Under the pieces are notes generated by a model. The model made no database searches, had not been told where the DNA came from, and was given only the letters and a program-made list of their open reading frames with translations. DNA of 40,576 nucleotides from an uncultured Eubacteriales bacterium (GTDB lineage Bacteria; Bacillota; Clostridia; Oscillospirales; Acutalibacteraceae): positions 1 to 40,576 of the forward strand of contig CAKUAQ010000017.1 in assembly GCA_934636435.1 (NCBI GenBank), written 5' to 3'. The translations under genes and the position numbers were made by a program. Position 1 is the first letter of the stretch. Each line of letters starts with the position of its first letter. This document shows, piece after piece, positions 25,831 to 36,400 of the stretch.

Positions 25831-27909
25831 ATGCTGAAAAAATGGGTCTGCACAGTACTCACGGCGGCGCTGCTGTTTTCCGGCGCCGTGCCGGAGCTGC
25901 GGGCGGCTACCTTCGTTCCCTATCAGGGATATGAATACAACACAGAGGAGGAGTCGGTGCCCGCGCCGGTGGGCTATGAGCCGACCGTCATGCGCATCGG
26001 CACCGAGATGGGCAGCGGCGCTCTGTCCGCTCCCACCGATATGGGCGAATACAACGGCGAGCTGTATATTCTGGATGCCGGGAACTCCCGCATCGTGGTC
26101 ACCGATGCCGCGCTCAACTGCCGGCGGATCATCGGCAAGCCCCAGTATAACGGGCAGGAGCTGGATTATACCGATGCCGGCGGTCTGTATGTGTGTAAGA
26201 ACGGCGATCTGCTGATCGCCGACACCGCCGGGCAGCGCATCCTTCAGCTGGATAACGCCGGCAACTGCACCGGTATCCTGACCCGCCCGGACACCCCCAT
26301 GATTGCTTCCGCGCTGGAATACCGGGTGAAGAAGGTCATCCGGGACGACAACGGCGTGACCTACGCGCTGGTGGACGGGCTGAACGAGGGTGCGGTCACC
26401 TATCTCAGCGACGGCTCCTTTGGCGGCTTTTTCGCTATGAATGAGGTGGAAAAAACCGCGCAGGCACTGCTCAATTATGTGTGGCGCAAATTCATGACCG
26501 AGGAGCAGATCCGCAACTCTGCCACCGCCTCCCCCTCCTCCATCACCAACTTCGATGTGGCGGATAAAGGGTTTATCTATACCGTCACCCAGTCCACCGA
26601 CGGCGAGACCGGCGTGCGCCTGCTCAATTTCAAGGGCTCCAATCTGCAGGACGGCGTGGTCTACGGCGATCTGGAGTGGGACCGGAAGATCAAGGATTCC
26701 GTCTCCACCGCTTTCTGCGATGTGGAGATTGACAGCGAAAACTTTGTGCTGCTGCTGGATGCCTCCCGGTGCCGGGTGTTTGTTTATTCCGAGGACGGCG
26801 ACCTCATCACCGTCTGCGGCGGCAAGGGCGACCAGCTGGGCACCTTCGCCTCGGTGACGGCGCTGGAGACCATCGGGGACACCGTGTATGTGCTGGACGG
26901 CACCCGGGGCGGCGTCACCGTGTTCCGTGCCAATGAGTATGTCCAAACCGTCCGCCGGGCGCAAACGCTGCTGCAGAGCGGTCAGTACGGCGAATCCAAG
27001 GCCTACTGGGAGCGGGTGCTGCAGCTCAACGCCAACAGCACCATCGCCTATTACGGCATCGGACTGGCACTGGACGAGGCAGGACAGTACCGGGAGGCGC
27101 TGCGGTATTTCAGGCTGGCGTATTCCAATAAGGGCTATTCCGCCGCGTTCAAGGAGGTGCGCCGGGAGTTCATCAAGGCGAACTTCCTCTGGCTGCTGGC
27201 GGTGGCGGCGGCGGTGATCGCGGGGCTGATTCTGCTGATCCGCCGTCTGCGGCGGCGGTTCGGACGGCGCAACGCCTATGAAGCCTCCGCGCTGGAGCGG
27301 AAATATACTGCGCCGCTGTTCACCATGTTCCATCCTATGGACGGCTACGACGGGCTGAAGAAAAAACGACAGTGGTCCATGGCACTGAGCCTGGGAATCC
27401 TGGCGGCGCTGTTTCTGACGCTGACGGCGTCCTGGTTCCTCACCGGCTTTTCCTTTAATCAGAACCGGGCGTCCGACTATAATCTGTTTATCACGCTGCT
27501 GCAAGCGTTCGGCATCATCGCCGTCTGCACCATCGCCAACTGGGCGGTGTGCACCCTCATCGAGGGCAAGGGGCGGCTGGTGGACATCTTCTGCATGATC
27601 GCCTATTCGCTGGTGCCGTATATTCTGGCAGAGCTGCTGTGCGTGGTGCTTTCCAATACCATGACGCTGGAGGAGGATGCCTTCCTCTCGGCTGTGCGGA
27701 TGGCAGGAGTGCTGTGGTCGGCGGTGCTGATTTTTGTCGGCTCCATGTCCATCCACCAGTTCAGCTTTGCCAAAAATGTGCTGTCCTTCATCCTGACGGC
27801 ATTGGGCGTGGCAATCATTCTGTTTTTAGTCATCCTGTTTGTGGGATTGATGCAGCAGGTGGTGAGCTTTATTAAAGCCATCTGGTCGGAAGCGGCCATC
27901 ATGACCTGA
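25831..27909 (+). CDS. Beta-propeller, TPR and Yip1-type membrane protein
   Basis: This 692-residue protein begins with a signal peptide (1-25). An extracytoplasmic NHL-like propeller follows (about 35-365; repeats such as NGELYILDAGNSRIVV, NGDLLIADTAGQRILQL, GDTVYVLDGTRGGVTVF), then a TPR-like pair (about 378-445; LLQSGQYGESKAYWERVLQL). A membrane helix near 452-470 leads into a Yip1-like domain with about five helices (about 515-690). The propeller and TPR should face outward and the Yip1 part sits in the membrane. I infer an accessory role in polysaccharide capture or transporter assembly. No enzymatic motif is seen. It lies between the anchored GH5 and the DUF5696 gene, inside the transporter cassette. 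Confidence 0.8.
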   Translation: MLKKWVCTVLTAALLFSGAVPELRAATFVPYQGYEYNTEEESVPAPVGYEPTVMRIGTEMGSGALSAPTDMGEYNGELYILDAGNSRIVVTDAALNCRRIIGKPQYNGQELDYTDAGGLYVCKNGDLLIADTAGQRILQLDNAGNCTGILTRPDTPMIASALEYRVKKVIRDDNGVTYALVDGLNEGAVTYLSDGSFGGFFAMNEVEKTAQALLNYVWRKFMTEEQIRNSATASPSSITNFDVADKGFIYTVTQSTDGETGVRLLNFKGSNLQDGVVYGDLEWDRKIKDSVSTAFCDVEIDSENFVLLLDASRCRVFVYSEDGDLITVCGGKGDQLGTFASVTALETIGDTVYVLDGTRGGVTVFRANEYVQTVRRAQTLLQSGQYGESKAYWERVLQLNANSTIAYYGIGLALDEAGQYREALRYFRLAYSNKGYSAAFKEVRREFIKANFLWLLAVAAAVIAGLILLIRRLRRRFGRRNAYEASALERKYTAPLFTMFHPMDGYDGLKKKRQWSMALSLGILAALFLTLTASWFLTGFSFNQNRASDYNLFITLLQAFGIIAVCTIANWAVCTLIEGKGRLVDIFCMIAYSLVPYILAELLCVVLSNTMTLEEDAFLSAVRMAGVLWSAVLIFVGSMSIHQFSFAKNVLSFILTALGVAIILFLVILFVGLMQQVVSFIKAIWSEAAIMT

Positions 27910-27927
27910 GGAAAGGAGGAGAGCGTA

Positions 27928-30126
27928 ATGCTGAAACGAATCGCGGCGGCAATGACGGCGCTGCTGCTGGGGGCGACCCTGCTGGTGAGCGCCGAGGAAG
28001 AACCGGCGGCAGCGGAAACACCGGCGGCAGACAATGGGACGGGCTACCAGACCGTCGCCGAGAATGACCGCTTTGTCCTCAGCGCCGATTTGCAGACGGG
28101 CGATTTCACCCTCAAGGTCAGTACCAGCGGGTACATCTGGAGCAGCGGACAGTGGGAGGTGCTGGACGAGGAGAGCGACGCCTACGCCAATACGACCGGG
28201 CGCACCCGTACGGATCTGGTGTCTCTCATCGGCATCAACTATGTGCAGAACAGCACCATCGCCAGCACCGCCGTTCCCTCCTATCAGAACAGCTACGCCT
28301 ATTGCGTGAAGCGGAGCGGTGTGCAGGTGAGCCGGATCGAAAACGGCTACCGGGCGACCTTCACCTTTGCCGATGTGGGAGCGACCGTCCCCGTGGAGAT
28401 CACCCTGCAGGAGAACGGCATCCGGGCGGAGATCCCGGGGGATGAAATTCAAACCGGCGACGAATACTCCATCACCTCCATCGAACTGCTGCCCGGCTTT
28501 ACGGCGGCATCCTCCCGGGAGACGGGCTATCTGTTCGTTCCCTCCGGCAGCGGAGCGCTGGTGGATATCGGCGCCGGGCGGGGCGACCTGTGTACCTATT
28601 CCGCGATGGTGTACGGCGACGATGCCGCCATCGAGCAGGAGGAATACACCGGCAAGACCCAGAATATCTGTGCGCCGGTCTATGGCATCAAGCGGGGCGA
28701 CGAGGCGGTGACCGCCATCATCGCCGCCGGGGACAGCCAGTCCCGGATCAACGCCGAGTCCAATTCCTCCACCTCCGACTATACCCGTATATACAGCGAG
28801 TATGTGACCGCCATCGTGGACAGCACGACGCTGTTTGAATCGGACTATTCCAACCAGCGGATCATCCACGGCATCGAAAAGCGGCAAAAGCTGGCGGATT
28901 ACACCGTGGATTTCCGCTTTCTCACCGGAGCGGACGCCGATTACAGCGGTATGGCGCAGGTGTATCGTCAGACTCTGGCGCTGTCCTCCACAGCTGCGGC
29001 GCCGCAGCTGTATCTGACCCTGTACGGAGCGGGGACGAAAAAGGCATCGTTCCTGGGGATCCCCTATACAAAGACCGTTGCCCTTACCGGCTTTTCCGAC
29101 GCGACGGCGCTGCTGGAGGAGCTGAACGACGCCGATATTCCCGTGGCGCTGCAATACATCGGCTGGAACAACACCGGTGTGGAGAACCAAAAGGTGCCCA
29201 CCAAGTTTGCCCCGGTGCGGGTGCTGGGCGGGAAAAAGGGCTTTGAGTCTCTTTACGCCTACGGGGAGCAGCACGGCAACACCCTGTACTTTGATGCGGA
29301 TTTTCTGTCTATCCGCCGCAGCGGGCACGGGTTCTCCGTGCTGTCGGATGTGAGCAAATCCATCTTCGGCACCCGCACACCCCAGTACAAATATATGCGT
29401 TCTGTGTATGTGCCGGTCAACAACGAAAACCCCTGGTATCTGCTGACCCCGGGCAATGTGCTGGAGGCGGCGGAGACCTTTCTCTCCCGCTATCGCTATG
29501 GGGGCGGGCTGTCCCTGAGCGGCGTGGGGAGCATGGTCTACTCGGATTTCAAGAATAATGCCTGCCAGCGGGAGCAGACCGTTGCCGCCTATGTCGCCCT
29601 GCTGGATCAGGCGGCGCAGGGACACAGCCTGTCGGTGCAGACCGGCAACGCCTACACCTACCCCTATGTGCGCAGCGTCTACACGCTGCCGTCCACCTCC
29701 GACGGCAACCTGATCTTCAGTCGGGATGTGCCGTTCCTGCAGATGGTGCTGCACGGGGCGGTTTCCTATGGCGCCGAGACGGGCAACAGCCTGCTGGACT
29801 GTCTGGAATACGGCGCCAACCCCTATTACGCCGGCATCACCGCCGATGACAGCACCCTGATTGAAACCACCTTTAACTGGCTGAGCGGCACCACCGCCGC
29901 CAACTGGCTGGAGGACGCCAAGACCACCTATGCCGCCTATGCGGCGGTGTACCGGGAGCTGTACGACCAGCCCATCACCGCCCATCGGAGCGAAAGCGGT
30001 GTTTCCGCCACGGAGTTCGCCAACGGAACAACGGTCTATGTGAACCACACCGGGACGGACGCTGTGCTGGATGGCGTGACGGTGCCGGCGGGCGGCTATA
30101 CCGTGATGGGAGGGCAGACAAAATGA
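27928..30126 (+). CDS. Secreted DUF5696 family protein, possible novel glycosidase
   Basis: This 732-residue protein has a signal peptide (1-22, ending VSA-EE). A beta-rich N-terminal half resembles the mutarotase-like supersandwich of large glycosidases (about 45-330). A TIM-barrel-like middle (about 345-640) contains DIPVALQYIGWNNTG and HGNTLYFDADFLSIRR, and a small beta domain ends it (EFANGTTVYVNHTG). This overall layout is seen in several GH31/36/101-like enzymes, but no activity is established for DUF5696 to my knowledge. The aspartates of FDADF are natural catalytic candidates. The gene overlaps the next permease by ATGA, which ties it closely to transport. The family assignment is from recognition of the neighbourhood and the sequence style. 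Confidence 0.7.
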   Translation: MLKRIAAAMTALLLGATLLVSAEEEPAAAETPAADNGTGYQTVAENDRFVLSADLQTGDFTLKVSTSGYIWSSGQWEVLDEESDAYANTTGRTRTDLVSLIGINYVQNSTIASTAVPSYQNSYAYCVKRSGVQVSRIENGYRATFTFADVGATVPVEITLQENGIRAEIPGDEIQTGDEYSITSIELLPGFTAASSRETGYLFVPSGSGALVDIGAGRGDLCTYSAMVYGDDAAIEQEEYTGKTQNICAPVYGIKRGDEAVTAIIAAGDSQSRINAESNSSTSDYTRIYSEYVTAIVDSTTLFESDYSNQRIIHGIEKRQKLADYTVDFRFLTGADADYSGMAQVYRQTLALSSTAAAPQLYLTLYGAGTKKASFLGIPYTKTVALTGFSDATALLEELNDADIPVALQYIGWNNTGVENQKVPTKFAPVRVLGGKKGFESLYAYGEQHGNTLYFDADFLSIRRSGHGFSVLSDVSKSIFGTRTPQYKYMRSVYVPVNNENPWYLLTPGNVLEAAETFLSRYRYGGGLSLSGVGSMVYSDFKNNACQREQTVAAYVALLDQAAQGHSLSVQTGNAYTYPYVRSVYTLPSTSDGNLIFSRDVPFLQMVLHGAVSYGAETGNSLLDCLEYGANPYYAGITADDSTLIETTFNWLSGTTAANWLEDAKTTYAAYAAVYRELYDQPITAHRSESGVSATEFANGTTVYVNHTGTDAVLDGVTVPAGGYTVMGGQTK

Positions 30127-31034
30127 AAAAACCACACCTGACCATCGAGGGACGCAAGGCACTGTCCGGGCGGCTGTTCATCCTGCCGTTCACCGTGGGC
30201 TTTATCCTGTTCTTCCTCAAGCCGGCGCTGGAGTCGCTGCTGTTCGTCTTTAACGACGTCTCCCTGAAGGTGGGCGGCTTCACCATGGAGTTTGTGGGGA
30301 TGAAGAATCTGAAATACATCTTCCTGACCGATCCGGATTTCAACAAGAATCTGGTGTCCTCCATGACCTCCCTGCTGTATAAGGTGCCGGTCGTCATCAT
30401 CGCCTCCCTGTTTTTCGCCGTGGTGCTGAATGCCAAATTCCGGGGGCGCACACTGGTGCGGGCGATCTTCTTTCTGCCGGTCATCATCGCTTCGGGCGTG
30501 GTGATGCAGATCATCGACAGCGACACCTTTGCCACCAGCCTGATCTCCTCCTCCGAGGGTATGAAGTCCACCGTCACTGCCAGCTCCTACGGGCTGACCA
30601 GCCTGCTGGTGGATATGGGGGTCAGCGAAAAGGTGGTATCCTATTTCTCCTATATTTCCTCCAATCTGTATGACCTGATGTGGCGCACCGGTATCCAGAT
30701 GATTATATTTCTGGCGGCGCTGCAATCCATCTCGCCGGTGCTGTATGAGGCATCCTCCATCGAGGGCGCTTCCGCCTGGGAAAACTTCTGGATGATTACC
30801 ATTCCCATGATCTCGCCCATGATTCTGATCAATGTGGTGTATACCATCATCGACACCTTCACCGATTCGGCAAATGTGGTGATGGATCAGATCAACAGTG
30901 TGTTCGCTGATCAGCAATACGACCGGGCATCCGCCATGAGCTGGGTATATTTTCTGGTGATCGGTCTGCTGCTGGCGCTGGTGCTGTTTATCAGCACCCG
31001 GGGTCAGCGGGCGGAAGGGAGGCGGTCCCGGTGA
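30123..31034 (+). CDS. CUT1 ABC sugar importer permease, second system (MalF-type)
   Basis: This 303-residue permease has six predicted membrane helices (first: FILPFTVGFILFFLKPALESLL). Its EAA-like loop is EASSIEGASAWENFWMITIPM. It begins inside the stop of the DUF5696 gene and overlaps its MalG-type partner by GTGA, so the three are translationally coupled. The cluster therefore has two separate permease pairs. Confidence 0.9.
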   Translation: MKKPHLTIEGRKALSGRLFILPFTVGFILFFLKPALESLLFVFNDVSLKVGGFTMEFVGMKNLKYIFLTDPDFNKNLVSSMTSLLYKVPVVIIASLFFAVVLNAKFRGRTLVRAIFFLPVIIASGVVMQIIDSDTFATSLISSSEGMKSTVTASSYGLTSLLVDMGVSEKVVSYFSYISSNLYDLMWRTGIQMIIFLAALQSISPVLYEASSIEGASAWENFWMITIPMISPMILINVVYTIIDTFTDSANVVMDQINSVFADQQYDRASAMSWVYFLVIGLLLALVLFISTRGQRAEGRRSR

Positions 31035-32011
31035 AAAATGATTTGACGCTGGCAAGATCCCGGCAACTGCTGAAAAGGAACGGCACCTCGCTATTGTGGA
31101 AGGTCTTCCGGTTTTTCCTGCTGGTGGGCATCTGCTACATCTTTTTGTTTCCGGTGCTGTATATGATCAGCGTAGCGGTGCGGGGCCCCGATACGGTCAA
31201 CGATCCCAGCATCGTGTGGATCCCCCGGGGCTTTTCCCTGAGCAGCATCAAGACCGCCATTGAAATTCTGGAGTATCCCCGGGCGGTGACCACCACCGCC
31301 GTCATCGCCATCGGCTCCACCATCGCCACCCTGCTGTCCTGCACGCTGGTGGGCTATGGGTTTGCCCGGTTCAATTTCAAGGAAAAGGGCTTTATGTTTG
31401 CGCTGGTGCTGCTGACGATCATCGTGCCGCCCCAGACCACCTTTATTTCTTCCTTTATCAACTACCGCAATTTTGACTTTTTCGGGCTGACAAAGCTGCT
31501 GCATGCCATCATACCCGCCATCCCGGCGCAGATCAGTCTGATCAACACCGTGTGGACCTTCATCTTCCCGGCGCTGCTGGCGTCGGGGCTGCGGGCGGGG
31601 CTGTTCATCTTCATCTTCCGCCAGTTCTTCGCCGGAATGCCCAAGGATCTGGAGGAGGCGGCGATGATCGACGGCTGCGGCGCCTTCCGCACCTTTTTAC
31701 AGGTGATGCTGCCGCTGGCAAAATCCGCCATCATCACCGTGCTGCTGTTCTCGTTTGTCTGGCACTGGAACGACTATTTCCAGTCCTCCATGTATTTCAG
31801 CGATAATCAACCCATCTCGGTGATGCTCAATCAGATGCAGTCGCTGCTGCAGGATGCCAAGATATTTAACGTCGTCACCAACACCCCGGATGAGATCCGC
31901 ACCTACCTGCAGGCGGGCTGCCTGCTGACGATCCTGCCCCCTCTGGTGCTGTATATTTTTACCCAGCGTTTCTTTACGGAAAGTATTGAAAGAACGGGTA
32001 TTGTCGGCTAA
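31031..32011 (+). CDS. CUT1 ABC sugar importer permease, second system (MalG-type)
   Basis: This 326-residue permease starts at a GTG (31031) eight bases after GGGAGG, overlapping the preceding stop. Six helices are visible, and the EAA loop reads EEAAMIDGCGAFRTFLQVMLPL, followed by FSFVWHWNDYFQSS, a typical MalG-side helix. It works with the preceding permease and the lipoprotein downstream. Confidence 0.92.
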   Translation: MKNDLTLARSRQLLKRNGTSLLWKVFRFFLLVGICYIFLFPVLYMISVAVRGPDTVNDPSIVWIPRGFSLSSIKTAIEILEYPRAVTTTAVIAIGSTIATLLSCTLVGYGFARFNFKEKGFMFALVLLTIIVPPQTTFISSFINYRNFDFFGLTKLLHAIIPAIPAQISLINTVWTFIFPALLASGLRAGLFIFIFRQFFAGMPKDLEEAAMIDGCGAFRTFLQVMLPLAKSAIITVLLFSFVWHWNDYFQSSMYFSDNQPISVMLNQMQSLLQDAKIFNVVTNTPDEIRTYLQAGCLLTILPPLVLYIFTQRFFTESIERTGIVG

Positions 32012-32047
32012 AATACACTCAGTAAATAACAGAAAAGGAGTCGATCT

Positions 32048-33355
32048 ATGATGAAAACCAAGCGTATCCTGGCTGCCCTTTGCACCCTTGCGATGGCATT
32101 CTGCATCACCGCCTGCGGCAACGGCGGCGCCCCCGACACCAGCACACCGAATACCGATTCCGGCTCGGCGGATTCCCTGTGGAACAAGACCTTTGAGGGG
32201 GTTACCCTCAAGCGTATCCTCTGGTATGAGCCCAGCGACAGCGAAAAGCAGCTGGTCAAGGAGTTCACCGACCGCACCGGCTGCCAGATCGTGGACGAGG
32301 TCGTGGACTATCAGAACTACAACAAGAAGATCGCCGCCTCCATCAGCGGCGGCGACCCCTATGACATCGGCTATATTTACGGGGCTTTCTTCCCCACCCA
32401 GATCATCGCCGGTATGTATCAGCCCATCAACAAGTACATCTCCTCCGAATATCTATTGGATAAATCCAAGATCGCCAACGGCGGCTTTGACATCAGCAAG
32501 ATGGATTTCTATAAGTGGCAGTCCAACTACTATGGCTTCTCCTCCTACTGGGATGTGGATATGCTGGTGATGTACTACCGCACCGACCTGATCGCCGAGG
32601 CGGGGCTCAAGACCCCCAACGAGTATGTGAAGGAGAACAACTGGAATCTGGACACCTTCTACGATCTGGCCAAGAGCCTGACCAATACGAAAGCGGGTAT
32701 TGCCGGCTACTGCGCCGGCGGCGAGAATACCCGTGGCTACAGCGAGTTTGTGTCCGCTTACGGTACGCAGATTGTCTCCTACGACAGCAATGGTGTCCCC
32801 TCCCAGAATCTGGGGGATTCCAAGGTGCTGGACGGGCTGAACTTCATCAAAAAGCTCACCAACGGCGCCACCTCGGTCATCAATGCGCAATCCAGCTTCC
32901 GCAAGGGCACGGCGGCGATGGCCATCGACGGTCTATATGAAGCGCCCAAGATGATGAACGATTCCAACGTGCCGAATAACGTGAAGAAAAACTGGGATAT
33001 TGCCCCCATCCCGCTGGCAAAGAGCAATCAGGGCGGCGCTTATCCCACCGACTGGCTGAAAGCCATCGGGATCGTCAACGGCTCTAAGAATCCGGAGGCG
33101 GTGGCGGCATTCGCCCTCCATATGACGAAGGGCAAGGGCGACAACACCTGGGAGAGCTACCTGACCCAGGAGCAGATCGACCGCATCACCCCCTACTATG
33201 AGAACATCAACTATTCCAACTATGCCTACGGCACACTGGGCGAGGAATACATTCAGATGATGGCGAAGATCGTGGGCGGCGACGACGTGTCCCAGCTCAT
33301 CAGCGAGTACAAGACCAGCTTCAAGGCCCAGATCGACAAGATCATCAACGGATAA
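32048..33355 (+). CDS. Lipoprotein extracellular solute-binding protein, second system
   Basis: This 435-residue family 1 binding protein has a lipoprotein signal with lipobox ITAC and acylated Cys23, followed by a Gly/Ser/Thr linker. LVKEFTDRTGCQIVDEVVDY and ISGGDPYDIGYIYGAFFP mark the first lobe, and MAIDGLYEAPKMM and GGAYPTDWLKAIGIVNGSK the second. Unlike the binding protein at 19084 it is of normal size and lipidated. It should supply sugars to the permeases at 30123 and 31031. AAAAGGAG precedes the ATG. Confidence 0.92.
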   Translation: MMKTKRILAALCTLAMAFCITACGNGGAPDTSTPNTDSGSADSLWNKTFEGVTLKRILWYEPSDSEKQLVKEFTDRTGCQIVDEVVDYQNYNKKIAASISGGDPYDIGYIYGAFFPTQIIAGMYQPINKYISSEYLLDKSKIANGGFDISKMDFYKWQSNYYGFSSYWDVDMLVMYYRTDLIAEAGLKTPNEYVKENNWNLDTFYDLAKSLTNTKAGIAGYCAGGENTRGYSEFVSAYGTQIVSYDSNGVPSQNLGDSKVLDGLNFIKKLTNGATSVINAQSSFRKGTAAMAIDGLYEAPKMMNDSNVPNNVKKNWDIAPIPLAKSNQGGAYPTDWLKAIGIVNGSKNPEAVAAFALHMTKGKGDNTWESYLTQEQIDRITPYYENINYSNYAYGTLGEEYIQMMAKIVGGDDVSQLISEYKTSFKAQIDKIING

Positions 33356-33356
33356 C

Positions 33357-33415
33357 GGCGGCAGCCCCTGCGGGTCTGCTCCTGTGCGGTTCCTGCCGCC
33401 GTATGGCGGCGGCAG
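33357..33415 (+). promoter_or_regulatory. Two mutually exclusive hairpins after the binding-protein gene
   Basis: GGCGGCAG occurs at 33357-33364 and again at 33408-33415, and its exact complement CTGCCGCC lies between them at 33393-33400. The middle arm can pair with either copy but not both. No T-run follows the second hairpin (7-base loop), so plain termination is unlikely. The structure may protect the binding-protein message or tune read-through to the gene at 33468. Confidence 0.5.
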
Positions 33416-33467
33416 CGGACCGGTCTGTTGATCCGATCCACAAATCCTTTAAGCAAAGGAGATTCGT

Positions 33468-36400
33468 ATGGCAAAGAAACGTTTATGCAGGCTGTTGTCG
33501 GTTCTGACAGCCATTACAATGGTTTTTACCATGGTTTCGGCGGGACTGCTGTATACGGCAGCCGATGAGACCGCGACCCCGGAGAATGTGCTGCAAACCC
33601 GGCTTCAGAGCGTGCGGCCCATTATTATGTATCCCACCACCGGCACGGTGGTGGACAGCAACCGGTTCAACGCCGCCAATGCCGACGCTGTCACGATGAC
33701 CACCGACGGCGACAAGGATACCGCCGCCGAGGTGTGGGGCGCGCTGGACTGGGATCCCGCCCGCTATGTGGGGGTGGAATATACGCTGAATGACACCGTT
33801 GACTGCGGCAACGCGTATGTGTATGCCCAAAGCGGCGAAAAGTGGCGGGTGTACGCCTCCGAGAGTGTGGACACCCTCTATACCGCCGGCAGTCTGGTGG
33901 ATACCGTCACCGCCGCCGATAGCGGCGTCCGGGTGCCGCTGGATCGCAAGGCCCGGTATGTGGCGTTTGTCAATGAGCTGTACACCGGCTCCATCCATAT
34001 CCGGGAGCTGGAGGTGTTCGCGGCGGAGCCGGATAGCGGCTTTGTGCCGGAGAATGCCCTGCGCACCAAGCTGGCGACTGCGGCTGGCGTCAATATGTTT
34101 GTCAGCAACGGGCAGATCGAGAGCAGCTCCCGGTTTGATGTAAAAGGGGCGCTGGCGGCCTCCACCGACGGCGACCGCACCACCGCCACCGATGTTTACG
34201 GAGCGCTGGACTGGAATCCTGCCCGCTATGTGGGCGCTGTCTATTCCCTGACGGATACGGTGTTTGCCGATTACATCATGATCTATTCCGGCTTCGACAC
34301 CTATAAGGACACCTATCGGGTGTATGCGTCGGAGAGCCTGGATACCCTGTATAGCCCCGACAGCATCGTAGGCAACAATATTGCTTGCGGCGACGAGGGT
34401 GTGAAGATCGAGGTGGGCAAGCGGGTGCGCTATGTGGCGTTCTTCTGCACCGAGTATGTAGGCAATCAGCGGGTCAAGGAATTTGAACTGTGGACGGGCG
34501 AAGAGACTGCCACATCCAAAAATCTGTTGAAAGAATCCGTTTCCTCTGCTGCAGGGATATTCTATAACGAAAACGGCACCGTAGAGACCACCACCCGGGT
34601 GACCGAGGCATCCATCCGGGCGCTGACCGACGGGGTCACCGATGTCTGGACGGATCTGCCGGGCAGCATCGACTGGTCGCCCGCCAAATATCCCGGCGTG
34701 CAGTACACGCTGGACGCCGACTATTATGTGGATAAGCTGACCGTATATGCAGGCATCAATGCCAGCTATCCCGAGCAATGGCAGGTGTATGCCTCCGACA
34801 CGGAAGAGACCCTGTACGATGCGGCGCATCGGCTGGGGACGCTCGCCTGTACCGGCACGGAACAGACTCTGACCGTGGGCAAGGAGGTGCGGTATGTGGC
34901 GTTCGTATGCGTCGCCCAGACCGGCAATCCCCGTCCCCGGGAGTTTGAAGTCTGGTCCGGCACCAAGCCGGACGACGGCGGCGAGGATACCGTGGTGAAG
35001 GTGCTGACCGTCGGCAACAGCTTTGCGGAAAACGCGTCCATCTACGCCACAGAGATCGCCGCGGCGGGCGGAAAATCCCTCACCTTCGGCTATCTGAAAT
35101 ACCCCTCCTGCACCATCGACCAGCACTATGACAATGCGGTCAACGATAAGGCGGTTTATAAATTTGCCCTAACGGAAAACCGGAGCGGCACGGTGGTGCG
35201 TACCACCGTCAAGGACGGCAGCAGCACCTTTGCCACCGTCCGGGAGGCGCTGGAATACACCGATTGGGACATCGTCGTGCTGCAGCAGGGCAGCACCGCC
35301 TCCTATGACTATGCTGCCTACGCCAAAACGCCTCAGCTGATGGAGTATATCCGGGGGTATCTCCCGGAGGTACGGTTCCTGGTCCATGAGACCTGGAGCT
35401 GGGCGACCTGGAGCTTAGACGCCAACCCCGCCAACGATTTCAAGAATATCGAAAAAGCCTATCATCAGATGGCGGCGGACAACGGTAATCTGACCATCAT
35501 CCCCTCCGGGCGGGCGTTTGAGTTCGCCCGTCGGGACGGCATCGGGGTGAACGACGCCGATAACCAGCACGCCAACGCCTATGGCCAGTATCTGGCGGGC
35601 GCCTGCTATGTGGCGACCATCTTCGGCGGCGATATTACGGCGAATCCCTTCGGCGACGGGCATCCGGCCTTTGCCGATGTGGATATGACGGCGCTGCGCA
35701 GCGCCGTCAAGAACGCCATGAGCTACATCTACGATCCCAACAACAGCTGGGATTGGTCCGACGGCAAGGATATTCCGGAGGATACCCTGAAGGATCCGGA
35801 TTCCGTCAACTTCATCGCCCGGCACTACGCCGCCCATTCCACCATCGCCATGAACCCGGCGGCAAGCATGGTCAGTGAACACACCCATTTTGCGGCGGCG
35901 AACGCCAAGGCGGTCCACATGGCCATCGACGGGCAGACCGACAAGGATTTTGAGGTCTGGGGAGCGCTGGACTGGGATCCGCCCCAGTATGTGGGCGTGA
36001 TGTTCACGCTGGACGGCTCCTATAACGTGGACACCGCCGTGGTATACGGCAAAGCGGATGTGACCGTGGAGGTGTATGCCTCCGATTCCATTACCACTCT
36101 CCACGACGCTGCCAGCTATGCGGGCAAGGTGTCCTGCAACGGCGGTAAGACGGATATCCGTATCGGGCGGCAGATCCGCTATGTTTCCTTCCTCATCTCC
36201 GGCTACACCGCCGGCAGCTCCGCCCATCTGATGGAGCTGGATCTGACCGGATCGGATACCTCCGTGGTGAAGGAGCCGATCGTGTGGCCGGCGATGCCGG
36301 CGGGGGAAAATCTCCTGAAAAACGCGACCGCCACCAAGATCATCGCCCCCAACGGCGATTTCGCCGGCACCAAGGAATACACCTACGGGCTGATGGATGC

